A stretch of DNA of 64,000 nucleotides, taken from positions 351,291 through 415,290 of the forward strand of contig VZRZ01006170.1 of NCBI GenBank assembly GCA_013398175.1, read 5' to 3'. The notes beneath the pieces are model-generated. The model searched no databases and was not told the DNA's origin. It was given only the letters and a program-made list of their open reading frames with translations. Below are positions 49,110 to 61,299 of the stretch, one piece after another (within the stretch, counting starts at the first letter, position 1; each line of letters begins with the position of its first letter). The DNA is from Climacteris rufus. Taxonomy: Eukaryota > Chordata > Aves > Passeriformes > Climacteridae. A program made the position numbers and the translations under genes.

Positions 49110-50585
49110 GCAGTGGCTGCACAGAGGGTGCCCGGGTGTCTGTGCAGTCCCCAGGGGCATTTGGCCTCTCAGAGCTCAGCAGTCACTGTTCAGCACTGCC
49201 CTGTTTGAATTCACATCAGCTCAACTCCAAATTACCCAGGGCTGGGGCAGTGACCAAAATGTACAAGTGCAGGCTGCTCCCTGGCCTTTCTCCAGAGCAG
49301 GCAGAGTGCAGGGCAGTGTGGGACCCTTTTTTAGCATTTATTTTATTTGTTATTTCTTTAAGCACTGGAAATCCTGCTTATTCTTTAAGAAGCAAATGTA
49401 TTCATCACTGCTGATTCCCAGGGGAACGTATGAACTACTGGAGCCGAGTTATTTAAGAAGAAAACGAATTTTTACTGTCAGTACTATGGGCTGCTTGGGT
49501 TTGGAATTAGTGTGAAAAAGGATCTTTCCAAGCAGGACTCCCTGCACAACAGAGGCACTTTACCCATAGCTCTATTTTCATAAAAAAAAGACACCCAGGT
49601 TGTGTCCACTCATTCAACAGTTTCAAAAACTGTTTCTATGATGATGGATAATCCTGTCCAAAATGAGGCTGGCATTTGCTTACAGAGCAACAAAACTCCC
49701 ACTTAAAATAATGTTTGAAAACCAACAAGCAGCTTTCCTCCCCTCAGCCCTCCCCAAGAGCTGACTAATTATTTGAAGTGTATTTCATTACCATCAGCTT
49801 CCACTAACGACCATCTGAGCTGCAGTGATGTGGACATGGGAATATCTAAAATTTGCACCAGCAGTAATTGTTAATGAAAGACAGTGGGTATTGTTTTCAT
49901 TTTGTTTAATTTGGTTAGATGGTTTTGTTGTGTGTGTGGTTTTTTTTCCTCTGTTTTTAATAGTGAATATAAGAACAGTTGGGCAGCCAAGATTTGCTGT
50001 TAGAGTTACTGAAAATATGGAGCCTTTTGAACATTCTCTCCATATTTTTGAAGAAAAATTACTGAGATATTTTAATTTGACTGACTTCCAGTCCTTCATT
50101 TGTGCTTCCTTATTTTTGTGAGGTTAAAAGTCTCAAGGGAACAAAGTTTAAGGAAAATGTGTTGATCAGAAATTCGATTTTGGTACGAAGTTAGAAACAT
50201 CAGATGTCTTATTTTCAATTAAAATAAAAACGATAAGGCTCACCAAAACTATATTCACTTGAAACTTCTGGTTTAGGATTTTGAAAGATGATCACAGTTT
50301 ATTCCTCAGAATAGTAATAATAAAGTAACTTAAAAAGGGAGTGAACCCCCTTGATATAAACCAAGTGCAGAGCGAGGAAAAAGGTTTTGCATGAGGAATA
50401 AAGAGCATCATCTTTACCTGGGCAGTGATCTAGATCCAGCATGAAGAGAATAAATTAGAAAAGTCTCTGTTTCTTTGCCTTGTTGCAATAGGAAAGCAAA
50501 TGCATGCTCAGCCAAGCACAGAGAAGTCATTGGTTTAGCAAGATGAGGACACTCTGCATGATCTATTCCAGGCTTTGCTACAATT
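49110..50585. other. Unique non-coding DNA
   Basis: No gene or repeat is recognised. Plus-strand frames at 49.0-49.5 kb extend out of the minisatellite, and the 98-codon frame at 49825-50121 has no known domain. Confidence 0.5.
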
Positions 50586-50589
50586 ATTG

Positions 50590-50980
50590 TGACTAAAGGC
50601 TGAGAAATTCAGCACAACTGAGACTAAGTGATAAATAACGCTTAAGCATATCTGCTTCTTGCATTAAGGAGACAGACTAAAGAGTTAATAATGCCTCTGA
50701 TCAGCTTTTAATAGCCTCTAGATGCTTTCACACAATAAATAGATCTGTTGTGAAAATACTTGGGAACACAGTGAAATACCACATGCATTGTGCCCTTTAA
50801 AATGCTTTAAATAGCACAATTATAGATTTAAAGATCGTAATTGATTTAAATTGGTGGTGGAATGTAAAATTTTATATGATGCATGAAACCTCTTAAGGCT
50901 TTAAAACTGTAATTATCTTTGTCACTCTCATATTGCACCCCAAAGCTTTTCTTTTAATGATTTAGACATTATGGAGAATA
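50590..50980. promoter_or_regulatory. Candidate conserved non-coding element, AT-rich
   Basis: About 390 bp of AT-rich but non-repetitive sequence without open frames. It is dense in words such as 'gataaataacgctt', 'gagttaataatgcc', 'gcttttaatagcc', 'cgtaattgatttaaattgg', 'ctgtaattatcttt' and 'ttttaatgattta'. This density of TAAT/ATTA cores over a long repeat-free block is the best enhancer-like texture in the window together with 62940-63320. Conservation could not be tested. Confidence 0.35.
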
Positions 50981-50984
50981 AATG

Positions 50985-53900
50985 AAACGTTCCTATGGAT
51001 TGCCAAACCAAATGCCAAGGGAAAAACCACACGGGGCTGCACCTTTGGGAAGAGGGGACAGTGGCAGGGTTGGCTCATCCCTGGCTCCCCAAGCCCCCAG
51101 GCTGAGCAGTAAATGCTGGGTGGGGATGCCCTCTATTAATTGTGTTCACACCAGTTTGAGTGCATTGCTCCCCCTAAACCAGATGGAAACCTCAGCAGAT
51201 CCTCTCTGCCCACAACCACCTCCCCCTGCTGCTTGTTCACATCACAAGTGCAGTCCTGGGTACCCAAATACACATATTTTGAGAGAAATGAAGGAATTAT
51301 TTATTATTTCCCTGTTCAGATTTCAAGCATCTCTCCCATTTCTCCAGGAAAACCCATCAGCTACAGAAGAGGCACAAAAGAGATTTTGTCCCAGCTCCTC
51401 GTGGCAGCTCTGTCACACTGGGTGCAGCTGAGGCTGCAGTGCCCTGCCTGCCACTGGAAGGCTTCCACAACTTTTCCAGCTCTTTGGGTAAATGCAAAAC
51501 TCAGAATTCAGCCACAGAAGGAAAGAAGTTGTTGTAACAGCAATTCCAAGACACAAAATTTAATGCAGAGTGGAGCAACAACCAAACCCAAGTTTGGGGC
51601 TAACCACTGATCCTCACTGTAGGAGAATCTGATGCTGTTTGAAGCCTCTAGACATTATTTAATACCAAAACAAAAAAATAACCTAACATATAAATAGCCA
51701 GAAAGAACAACATTAACTCAGGAAAGATTATTTCAGTTTATCTGACCCATATTTGGAAACTTAAATCAATTTAACACAGCAAAGCTCCCTTCAGTACATG
51801 AACAAGAGAAAGTCTTTCAAATCTGTTTATATTCCTCCAGATGTCAATGCTGATACCAGTGCCCAAACAATGAAGTAAACAATTAAAAATTTCTTTTAAC
51901 TTCTCCTGCTTTAGAAATCCAGGGAAGAAAAAAAAAATCCAGTGAATCAAGTAACTAAAAATGGATAGAATGGCTTAGAAAAGAGATTGTATTCAAGCTA
52001 AGAGGATATTGCCAACAATAGGTAGTTAAAAATGGAATTAACAACTAATAAAAGTGGTGAAGCATATCCTTTTAAAGAGCAATTTGAAAGGCTTTTCATT
52101 AAAACAACAACTTTAGTCACAACCCTCTAGGTAAGACAATTAATAGTCATATTTGTGGGCTTGGGGGGGCCAATTACTGTGACTATTTAGGAATTCCCAT
52201 TCCCAAGGGGACAGGTTGCAGAGCTTCCTTGGTGATGTGTGTCTCACAGAAAGCTCTGCATCACACTAAGCCCTTGCTATATAATCTGACATTTTTCCCC
52301 CAAACTGACAGAGGAAATGGGGCACATTTAACCCTCATTCTGACCTCAGTGAGAGGACAGCCACTGTGAGGAAACAGCATTGCAGAAAGATCAGCAATCA
52401 ACATGAGATTTGTTGATTTTGCTAGAAAATATACAGTTGTTTTGCTAGAAAAATACAGTTTGTGGCTTTGAGTTTTTCAGGTTTTAGAGGAAAACACCGA
52501 TATTCTTCTTCATAATATGTGGTTGGCACAAATCAGGCCATGTGGAATATCCCAAGGGATTTTTAGAAGGTATATGGAAAATAATGTTGTGTTTTCATAG
52601 CCCCACACTAGGTGATACTGTTTGTATTTTAACGGGAAACAACCAGTAATGAGAAAGTGAAATCACTCTGATCAGTTGAGCAAAAAACAAAATTAATGCC
52701 ATTGACACTGACCAGATTGCAAAGTACATTTATTGATCATTTTCATTTTCTCTATCTTGATGCACATTGAAATTCCTGTTGGCTGAGGTTCCAAGGTAAG
52801 CTAAAGGTTCTCACTTGGTTTCCTTTTTTTTTTTTTCCCCTTTAACAACAAAATTGCAGAATAAAAGGGAATCCTGAAAAAAATTTCTACTTCAGTATAA
52901 AACCAGGGATGCTAAAGATGATGAGGGTGTGTGGGACAGCACAACACAGAGCACAAGCAAGTGCACACACATGAGCATGTGAAACAGCAGAAGTAATTCT
53001 GTGTTTAGGGAAGAAGAGTAGCAGGCAAGGGATGCAAATTAAAAGAGAAAAGCATGCCATTTCCACTGATTATCCATTTGTAACTTGTTAAATTAAAAAT
53101 AAAAGGCATAAAAATATAAGTTAGCAGAAAATGATGCAAAAGCTTAGTGGAGACCAATGAGATGGAAAAGGTGGGCTTTGCTGCTGCCTCTGTTCCTGAA
53201 TCACTGTTTCCCTCATCTTCCAGGAATCCTTGCCCTGTTTATGCTCATAATGAGCTGATTTTTGTCCCCTCCAGATAAAGACCATGAGCAGGAAAGCTCT
53301 TGGTCTAAACTGATTCTGGCACTTCAGCTACTGCAGCTAAACCTGGGACAGAAACTCTTCAGTAAACGCTGCAGAAAATGAAGATGTTCAAGTGTAGAAA
53401 TTCCACCCGAGGGCCAAACTTTGTCTTGGGTGAAGTGGTGTGAACGTGGGCTGGCTCAGGCAGTGCAGCCAGGTTAGCTGTGAACTTGCAGCCCCACAAT
53501 GAAGGAATTTGGCCCTTGGGTGGGATTTCTGCTGTGCCCAAACGCTGGGGTACCCAGTGCCCTGAGTTCCTGGGGCTGCAGGGGAGGGTTCAAACCAATA
53601 TACAGGGAGATGAATGAACATTTCATTTTATAGACTGGGAAAGGGGATGGGAAGCAAATTCCAGCCAGTAGCTGATAAACTGAAATATTTCAATCTCACA
53701 GTTTGTAGTGCTGGAGCTCTTTAGGTGTTCCCAGCACAGGGACCCCAAGGGCTGAGGGGGTGGGATGTGCAGGGCTTTGGAAAAGCAGGTGCTGAGACCA
53801 AGTGCTTCAAGCAGATTTGTAACACCAAGGAGTTCAACCTGAGTGTGACGGGAGCAAGGCAAGCACGGCCTCTTACTGCTCTAACAAGTACTTGCTATGG

Positions 53901-54025
53901 GAAAAGAGAAGAAATTAATATCATTTTCAGCCCCTTTTGGGTTTAAACATTCGGTCAAGGCTTTCAGAAAAGCCTCCTGCAGCAGTTGCCTGCTATTTTC
54001 CTTACCCCCCACCACACTGTCATCC
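50985..54025. other. Unique non-coding DNA
   Basis: Two overlapping plus-strand frames (50982-51431 and 51140-51610) have no known domain and lie in different phases across the same DNA, so I do not call a gene. A T13 run lies at 52824-52836. No transposable element is recognised. Confidence 0.5.
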
Positions 54026-54029
54026 TGCT

Positions 54030-54190
54030 CTGAGTGCTGCACATGATTTACCAGAGCCTACCTGTCTAAATGATGAAAATGAGAAAGCTTTTACCAAGTA
54101 TGTATATCATAGAAATGTAACTATTACATACATTGTGCTGAATGGTTTTTATCCAGCTAAATACAGTCAGACCATTAATAGGAATGCTCA
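54030..54190. promoter_or_regulatory. Candidate conserved non-coding element
   Basis: A repeat-free block with 'gtgctgcacatgatt', 'aaatgatgaaaatgag', 'atcatagaaatgtaac' and 'agaccattaatagg'. Composition shifts here from the flanks. It overlaps short frames with no known domain. The call rests on texture only. Confidence 0.22.
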
Positions 54191-54194
54191 GTGC

Positions 54195-55475
54195 AGGGGT
54201 CTGCTTAGAAATCCAAAGACAAGTAACAAATCATAATCCTGGCACAGCAAAAAACAGCCTTGTAAACCATTCTTTTCCAGAAGCCTTTGAAGATACCTGT
54301 GGGCATTTGATAGTTGATTTAAAGTCCAGCATGAACAAAATCTATGGGGCTGTGGAATAAATGTACTTTGGACAGTAAAGGAAACCCCACTGTTTAGAAG
54401 TAACCTGGAAAATAAACTCTAGAAAATATATGGTAAGACAAAAATAAAACTTGGTGAGTGCATAGGTAAAACCTGGAATGCCAAGTTCTTTTTCCTAAAT
54501 AGCTATATCTGAAAACCTGGCATCAATAAAATGAATGGGAGTTTTACCTTTTATTTAACCAAGGCCAGGATTTAATTCTCTAATTTCAGGTTGTTCTGAA
54601 GTGAAAGAACTTGGTAACCCAGCTGACTTCAAAGAAGAAATATGTTTTTACATATTATAACTAATTTTAACTAAAAGAAGTATTTTAGAGAATGTTTTGA
54701 AGGTATTTGCAATGTCTCAGCTGCCACTGATGTCTGCATAGCAGCTGAACTTCCTGTAATTTGCCTTCCAAGTTTTCTACCTTTTTTTGTCAAATCACTC
54801 ATGAAGAGAAAGAAAATGCTACTCAGCCCTTCTAATGACTGAAATTATTGAAGTTCCATGTGATCCAGGCTCTGGAGTTGGAGAAAAAGACTGGATCCAG
54901 CATAACAAGCTTTTGAAAAGGTGGAAATCAGGGCAACAGAGCAAGAGAGATGTCTGAGAGATCTTGCAAAGTGTGGCAGAGCAGCACCTCAGAACTCCTG
55001 ATCAGGAAATACACATTATCACTAGGAAATGACTGTAATGCCATCCTGGAGTATGGGAAAGGTTTGTACTTTGCAGGTAGGGAAAAGTGGCCTTATTGTT
55101 TCTGTAAGAAAACAGCATTTCAAGCAAAATCACCGTGCACCATCTCACCTCATTTCCTAGTGGGATAATGGGCTGCAATCCTGGTTTAGATGAAGGATAG
55201 AGATGCAGGGAAAATTTGAGAGAAGAAAACAAATGTAATTGCAAATACCTCACCATAAGCATTTGCAGGAAAAACAAAACAACAAAGTTTTGTATAAGGA
55301 AACACAAATTTTGCCAATGCTGCTGTTTCAGATGTGTTATAAATGCATCAACCCTGGTGCAACAGGAGGAGCTTAAAATCAGCCCTGAGCAGGGAATCAG
55401 TTTGATATTTTTAAATTAGCATTAAAATAAGGCTTTATTTCTCAGGATTTGAAGTACAGGGCACAGACAGAGCAG
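54195..55475. other. Unique non-coding DNA
   Basis: No gene, RNA or transposable element is recognised. Short frames around 54.95-55.4 kb are on both strands and uninformative. Confidence 0.5.
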
Positions 55476-55479
55476 TGGG

Positions 55480-55632
55480 GATGGGCAGCAGGAGCTGTGG
55501 CTGCCCCATCCCTGGCACTGCCCCAGGCCAGGCTGGAGCTCCCTGGGGCTGTGGAAGTGCCCCTGGCATGGCAGGGCTGGCATGGGCTGGGCTTTGAGGT
55601 TCCTCCCAACCCAACCCCTTCTGGAATTCCAC
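55480..55632 (+). repeat. CR1 LINE 3' fragment, plus orientation
   Basis: It follows the CR1 3' region: 'gctgtggctgccccatccct', 'ggcactgccccaggccaggc', 'tggagctccctggggctgtg', 'gaagtgcccctggcatggca', 'gggctttgaggttcctccca', then 'acccaaccccttctggaatt'. Small internal changes mark it as diverged. Several false open frames cover the element on both strands. Confidence 0.88.
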
Positions 55633-55639
55633 AAAAACC

Positions 55640-56655
55640 ACTCAAGGAAGAGACTGTCCCAGGATTTCCCTGGCCCAGCCCCACCTGCCCCGATGTGCCC
55701 CAGACTGACCCCACAGAGGGGGCACAAGGTCTCTGCCCACTGTTGTTAAGAACCAACCAAGAATTCTGCTCGCTCTTTTTTCCTTAAGAGACTCTTTGAA
55801 CATATCTGAGTCCTTTCTTTTCAATACACGTGATTTAAGCACATGAATCATCCTCTACTCTGTATTTCTATGCGGTGGCTTATTTGACATGAGAGTACTG
55901 TGATCAAACAACTCCCTAATAACCTTTCCTAGCTTATATAAACCTGGATTATTCTATTCAGTCTATTATTCAACCACTGATCCACAGGCCAAATTTCCTC
56001 TTCCAAAGGGTTAGGAAAGGATGGTTTTTCTTGTCCCTTTTAAGAATCCAGATGTTGGACAAAGAAACCAATTCTAAATGTAGCTATTTATTCGGCACAT
56101 AATGCCCATCTATTTTCTCTTTCTTTACCTGTTTTTCAGTTCACGAAAAGAACAAGAACTTCCCTAGATTGCAGCTTCATGCTCTTCACAGCAAGCACTC
56201 CTTACAAAATTGCATTTTAAATATATTTCTCTCTTCCTACGTTAAAGTTCTTCAAGGAAGAAACAATTGGCCTAAAAGTTTGTGTCTTGCTCTCTGTACA
56301 CCACCAGTGACCCCAGCTCATCTATTACACTGCCACAAGAAGAATCAGCCTCCAAACCCATTTGTCTGCTGTAATACTGGGTCTTTTAGGTTGCAAATGG
56401 AACAGATTTTTATTTAAACCCCCATCTAAGAGTGTCATTATCCACAAATCTGCTCATAAATGTTTTGGCAACTGACAAAAAAAATTAACTTCAGAAGAGG
56501 AAGCCATTAGGATGAAAACATTTCAAATCATGTCATTCATCAGATCTCTGCTCATCCAACAAAACTTGCTTTTGTTACAGGCAATTGTGGTGCTTAATCT
56601 CGGTACTTTTCAGCAACACATTTTTCTGATTAAAAAACCATAATCATACTGGCAG
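55640..56655. other. Unique non-coding DNA
   Basis: Nothing recognisable beyond short uninformative frames. Confidence 0.5.
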
Positions 56656-56661
56656 TAGTTA

Positions 56662-56735
56662 GAGATAGAAAAGATCTATTAGTTCACTAAGCCCAGCTCC
56701 CTTCCATAGCAGGATATAATCCCTGGCAGGAAGTC
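56662..56735 (-). repeat. Ancient CR1/L3-like fragment
   Basis: 'agatagaaaagatctattag', 'ttcactaagcccagctccct' and 'agcaggatataatccctgg' resemble the reverse complement of old CR1-type 3' ends, in which a 'ctattaggtcatctagtcca'-like block precedes 'tgcaggattgttccct'. Divergence is high, so the family assignment is tentative. Confidence 0.5.
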
Positions 56736-57002
56736 TTTCAGATATTAAGTTGATCCAGAGCTTAGTTTTAGCCAAGGGACTGAATATGGAAATCTGTACA
56801 GAGGTGTCACAACACTTGGAATTTACAGAACCAGAATGGCTGGGGTTTTGTTGGTTCTTTTTTTTTGTTTTGTTTTTTCCTGCATTTGTACAGCCTGATC
56901 TGTGCAACCACAGGGCTGGAGCTCAGCAGGGCAATGCTGTGGGGAGCCCATGGGTGCTCTGGGTGCCACCAGAGTGACCCAAGGAGCTCCCACAGCACCC
57001 AA

Positions 57003-57110
57003 GGGTGGGCCTGGGGCAGAGGGGCCTCCTGGGGGGATTGTCCCCCAACCCAAGCTCCCTGGCCAGGGGAGAGGCTGGGGGAAGCCAGGGGGAGGACAGG
57101 GGGTGGTGGG
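57003..57110 (+). other. G-quadruplex-prone GC-rich island
   Basis: Two canonical potential quadruplexes sit 30 bp apart. The first, 57003-57036, has G runs of 3, 3, 4, 4 and 6 with loops of 1, 3, 4 and 6 nt. The second, 57066-57110, has G runs of 4, 5, 5, 5 and 3 with loops of 7, 6, 6 and 4 nt. The patch lies just upstream of a CR1 tail and may be part of a diverged GC-rich CR1 body or a small separate island. Confidence 0.8.
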
Positions 57111-57140
57111 AGCAAATGGGGAAGAGAAGGGTGAGCAAAG

Positions 57141-57214
57141 TGATCCTGGAACAGCGAGGGAAGGGGAACGCTGGGCTTGGCCTCAGAGGTCTTTCCCAAC
57201 CCAATGATTCTGTC
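57141..57214 (+). repeat. CR1 LINE 3' tail, plus orientation
   Basis: 'tgatcctggaacagcgaggg' leads into 'ggcctcagaggtctttccca' and 'acccaatgattctgt', the standard CR1 3' terminus. The upstream limit is unclear, and the GC-rich DNA from about 56.91 kb may belong to the same insertion. Confidence 0.8.
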
Positions 57215-57219
57215 ATAAA

Positions 57220-60200
57220 TTCAGTCTTAATGCGTGCCCCTCTCCATGGTGTTTTAAAGGTTTGATCTGCAGAGGATTCCTTTTCCCAGCCCTACCAAAA
57301 CCCCCACATGAATGGTATTGATGCTTTAGGATTTTAGCTTTTATATTTTTCATGTATTTGTAGCGCTGTGATCTTTTATTGTATAACTCTAAACTCCCTA
57401 CAGAGCCTTAGCTGGTGTTTTTCCACTCCTGTCAGACCAAGCACATCCCTGAGATCTTGCTCTTGCCTGGGAACCAAGGACATTTCACTCTCATGCCCCA
57501 CGAAGTATAAACGAAAGTGAGCCAGGGGGCCAAACCTGGGGATAAATTACTTCATTATCTGGATCTTTAATTGGAAGATTGACCCCAATATGCAAATCTG
57601 CCAAACTTAAGAGTATGAAAGTCCAATCAGAGTATGAAAGTCCATTTGGGGTGTGCCTCTTGTTGGCTTTGCTTGCCCTAAATGTACCTGAAGGTCCTTC
57701 TATAAACCATAACTGCTTTATTTTCCCTGAATTGTGTGCGACTTCTTATTCCAGGTGTCCCGAAAAGGCATCACTATTAACACCCAGGTCATGACTTGTT
57801 CCTCCCTGTCCCTCCCTCTGTCCATGTCACAGTTGCAGACACAGAATCCATCCCCTCTGCACAGAGGAGAGACAATAAACCCCCTGCTGCTCCCAAAATA
57901 TCACAGCACAGCTCAACCAGAGCAGGGTGCAGAGGAAATCACCTTTTAATTACATTTAGAAGTGAAAAATTAAGGTAGGAAAAATAAAGAAATTCCCTTT
58001 CACTTGGGATCCTGGCAGCCAAAGAAATTTATAAGGAGGCTGCTCCTCTGCTCGCTTCCATCTCCATAAATCCATCAGCACTGAAAGGCTGTTCCTGACC
58101 TCCCCTCACCCTTTTTAATTTAGGCATCTCGATGGGGATGTGCTCCTTTAAACATCTACAAGAGCTTCCTTTTCACCTCAGCATTCCCACAGAATGGTTT
58201 CTGTACAATTAAGGAATTATTCAGGCCCTCATGAAATGTGTTACTGTTAAATTTCTCAGCCAGATCTGTCCACAGCATTAAAAGATGCTGCTCTGTTCCA
58301 TTCTGAGACAGGTTATGTGTAGCTGGTACAGACATGGAAATACTGCTCACAGGTAAGAATATTTTCCTAAAAAGAACACAAACCCCAAGGAAACAAATTT
58401 AAAAGTAAATTCTAAAATTTTTAAAAAATTGCTATTTTAAAGTTTTAAATAAGATTAGTGCATACTAATACACATTTCTGTTAGGTGAAAGGCAGCTGGG
58501 TTTATTTTAACACTACACTACAAATAAAAACCTAGAGCCTGGCTCTTCCTCTCTGCCACCCTCATCTGATTTCCAAGGTTACCTCCTTCAGCTTTGTTTT
58601 CTGGATGAATACAAAGAATTGAACCTGCAGGTGGTCTCCTCACAGGGCATCACTGAATTCCAAAAGGGTCCAAAAAGTGGGGGCATTAACCCCTGATTCC
58701 TGATTTACAGAGTTAGAGGAAACCACCTGATTTCTCACCCTGCAAAACCAACAGAGTGTCCCCCATTGGCTTCAGTTATTTTGGTTCAGATCTCAAACAC
58801 CACAGTTAAAATTCAAGGTACTTTTATGAGCCCAAGTGAATTCAGTCAGTCAAAAAAAAAGTTTCAAATGTGGTTGCTGTAAAGTTCCTTACATTTTAAA
58901 ATCATATAGCAAATAGTTTTCTTTTAGGTTCTAAAAATTGTTTAAAGTACTTTATAATTCAATAATAAAACTATTAGAAGAAAAGGTGATATGAAATTAA
59001 AATACCTGACCAGCTATATACTTTTAATTTGGAAAATTGCAATCAGAAATGGAAAGATGGAAATTTAACAGCTATATTGAAGATGATCAAGAAAGAAGAA
59101 TTCTTTCCATAAAGGTTAACAACAGATAATTACTTTCTCAGGAAATCACTAAAATGTTATGATTTTTCTGCTTTGTTTTCAAGGAAGTTTTATGATGCTC
59201 CCTTCTTGCCACTTGGCAATGAAACAAATGAGGTTAGATGGCAAAGATTATGAAAGAAATTAGCAATAATGAGTCCAGTAACTAAAAACATTAGTAGAGA
59301 AAATTGAGTTGACCTTACTTTTATAATTATTCATTTTCTTAATTGTTTTTTTTTTTTCTGGAATAATTGGAATGAAATGAAATAATATGAAGTACAACCC
59401 TCACATGTGATGGGGTGTTTGGCACAGATTAATAACCCTCCCAAATCCACAAAGCTGGGCCCACTCTGGAGGTCACCTCTGGGGAAAATCCTGTTTTGGG
59501 CTGTGCCCCAGCTCCAGATTTGTCACAGAAGCCACAGAGACCCTTCCTCTTCTCACCTTCCCTGCAGGGTGGACACACCTTTGTAAAGCTGAATGTGAGA
59601 CATGTGCACTCACAGCCAGGAGATGGGGAGGTGGATTTCAAGGATAATCACTGTGGTATCTCTCCAGTTCTGCCCTGCTTCAAAATGATGTGTTTTGGTC
59701 AATTCCTTTCAACCACATCAGTGCAGCAAAGTGAAAGTTTGCCACCTTATCCCAGCTGTTCCCCAGTGGACTCCTGAGGCAAACAAGGGGAATTTTCTGC
59801 TCTCCTTGTGGTGAATAATTCACCATCCCACTGCAGCCTGGGGAGCTGATGGGGAGCCAGTGCCACCCTACACCCTCTGGTGTGTGCAGAATCCATTCCC
59901 TGCTAGCAAGTGAAACATCAGGGTTAGTTCAGGCAGTCCACAGGAGATACAACCTGAACATTTCCCAGGTTCAGGGTTGCTTGGTGCTTCCCCAGCAGAA
60001 CGGCTGTGATGTGCAAAGCTGAGCCCAGCACTGCAGGAGCTGCAGTCCCTCTCACCTCCTGAGATTTCCTGCAGAGCTGCCTTCCCTGGGATGAGTGTCA
60101 GACCACCCACAACCCCAAGGAACACGGTTTTATAACAAAGAGAACAAGGGCTCTGGTGAAATCAGAGAAAATCTCGCAGAGCATTAAAATGCTGAAAGCA

Positions 60201-61015
60201 AAACTTGAGGAAACCTTCCCTTCAGAGCTGTGGGAATCTCTTCCTTCTCCCCTTTGTTCTTTCCCTTCCTCTCTTTATGAGAGGCAGCACTTTACAGATT
60301 GTGAATATTAAGAAACTAAGGCCTCCAAACACTCATACATTATTATTATTGTTGTCAGTGCCTTGTAAATGAGAAGCCAGGGTAAAGGAGCTGAGTGATG
60401 AACTCTCAGGTTACACACAATCTACTGAGTGAAAAAACCAAAGCTGCAGCTCCCAGACCCACTCTTCAGCTCCATGAGTGCCCCAAAGTCATTCCAAGAG
60501 GATTAAGGGCTTTTTAGAGAGAATGGATCAAACTTTGAGCCAAACTGGTTCGAACATCAGGCTGGTACCCAGGTTTGGGGCAGCTGCCCTGGGTGTGCAT
60601 TTTTATCCTGAGCTTTACTGGGACTTCAGTTTTGATGCAGATTCAGCACCAGCAAAGCAGATCCCAACACACTTCTGTGGATCAAATCCCAGTTTCATAC
60701 AGGCCTCGTCCTGTGTTAAAATGCAATTTAAGCAGCAGTACTAGCAGGTGAAATGATTGCTGCTGGGCCCAGATGCAGCGTGTGGCTGAGGCACCACCTC
60801 ACACTAAATTTCGCATGGGGAGATGGGAATTAATGGACTCCCTCTCCAATTACTCCTTCTGCAGAAACACACGGAGCTCAGCAAAGGGCCACAGCCCCAA
60901 ACTCACCATGGACAAACAAACTTCACAGCTGAGAGGATGCAAAGGCAAAAAGTGCCTTCTGCACACTCAGGTTATTTCCTTTGCCAACAGAATTAAAACC
61001 TGATTTTTTTTTTCT
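57220..61015. other. Unique non-coding DNA, AT-rich in the middle
   Basis: No gene or recognised repeat. From about 58.36 to 59.4 kb the sequence is notably AT-rich with short A and T runs. Flanking parts are moderately GC-rich with overlapping bidirectional short frames. Confidence 0.5.
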
Positions 61016-61021
61016 TAAAAG

Positions 61022-61294
61022 CCAAACTCTCAACAGAAAAAACAATGCCTGGTTTACACTGACACAACTCAGAGCAGATTCTGTGCAAAGTATTGAGGCC
61101 AGACCCCACTGCACAAACATGTCCAGCACAGAAAACCCTGGAACACGCCAAAGTTGCCCATGGTGTCCACAGGGTCCACAGGCACAGCAAGCCCAGAACT
61201 GGAGGCATCAGAGCACCCTCCTCACTTTCCTTCTGATGTCTAAAAGACTTCTCCAAGTTACTCAGCCTGGGCCTGCTGTGGAGGTGAAAGAGAG
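61022..61294 (+). other. Possible cryptic exon (uncertain)
   Basis: A strong acceptor-like sequence (a T-rich run ending 'ttcttaaaag' at 61021) and a consensus donor (gag|gtaagt, gtaagt at 61295-61300) bracket 273 bp that stay open in one plus-strand frame. The frame closes only inside the donor. The encoded peptide has no domain I know and is polar and Gln/Ser/Thr-rich. It could be an exon of an unannotated transcript or chance, and the prior favours chance in 64 kb. Confidence 0.2.
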
Positions 61295-61299
61295 GTAAG

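Noticed and set aside
48354..49160. 268-codon minus-strand open frame, rich in Gln, Gly, Arg and Glu
   Set aside because: It is the translation of the 16-bp minisatellite in a stop-free cycle, and the plus strand is open as well. No domain and no coding signature.
49825..50121. 98-codon frame with a hydrophobic, membrane-like stretch
   Set aside because: Hydrophobicity arises from a T-rich tract; no family resemblance, and the opposite strand is open over nearly the same interval.
60639..60650. REST/NRSF half-site-like 'ttcagcacc'
   Set aside because: Only the left half-site is present; the right half is absent at either canonical or extended spacing.
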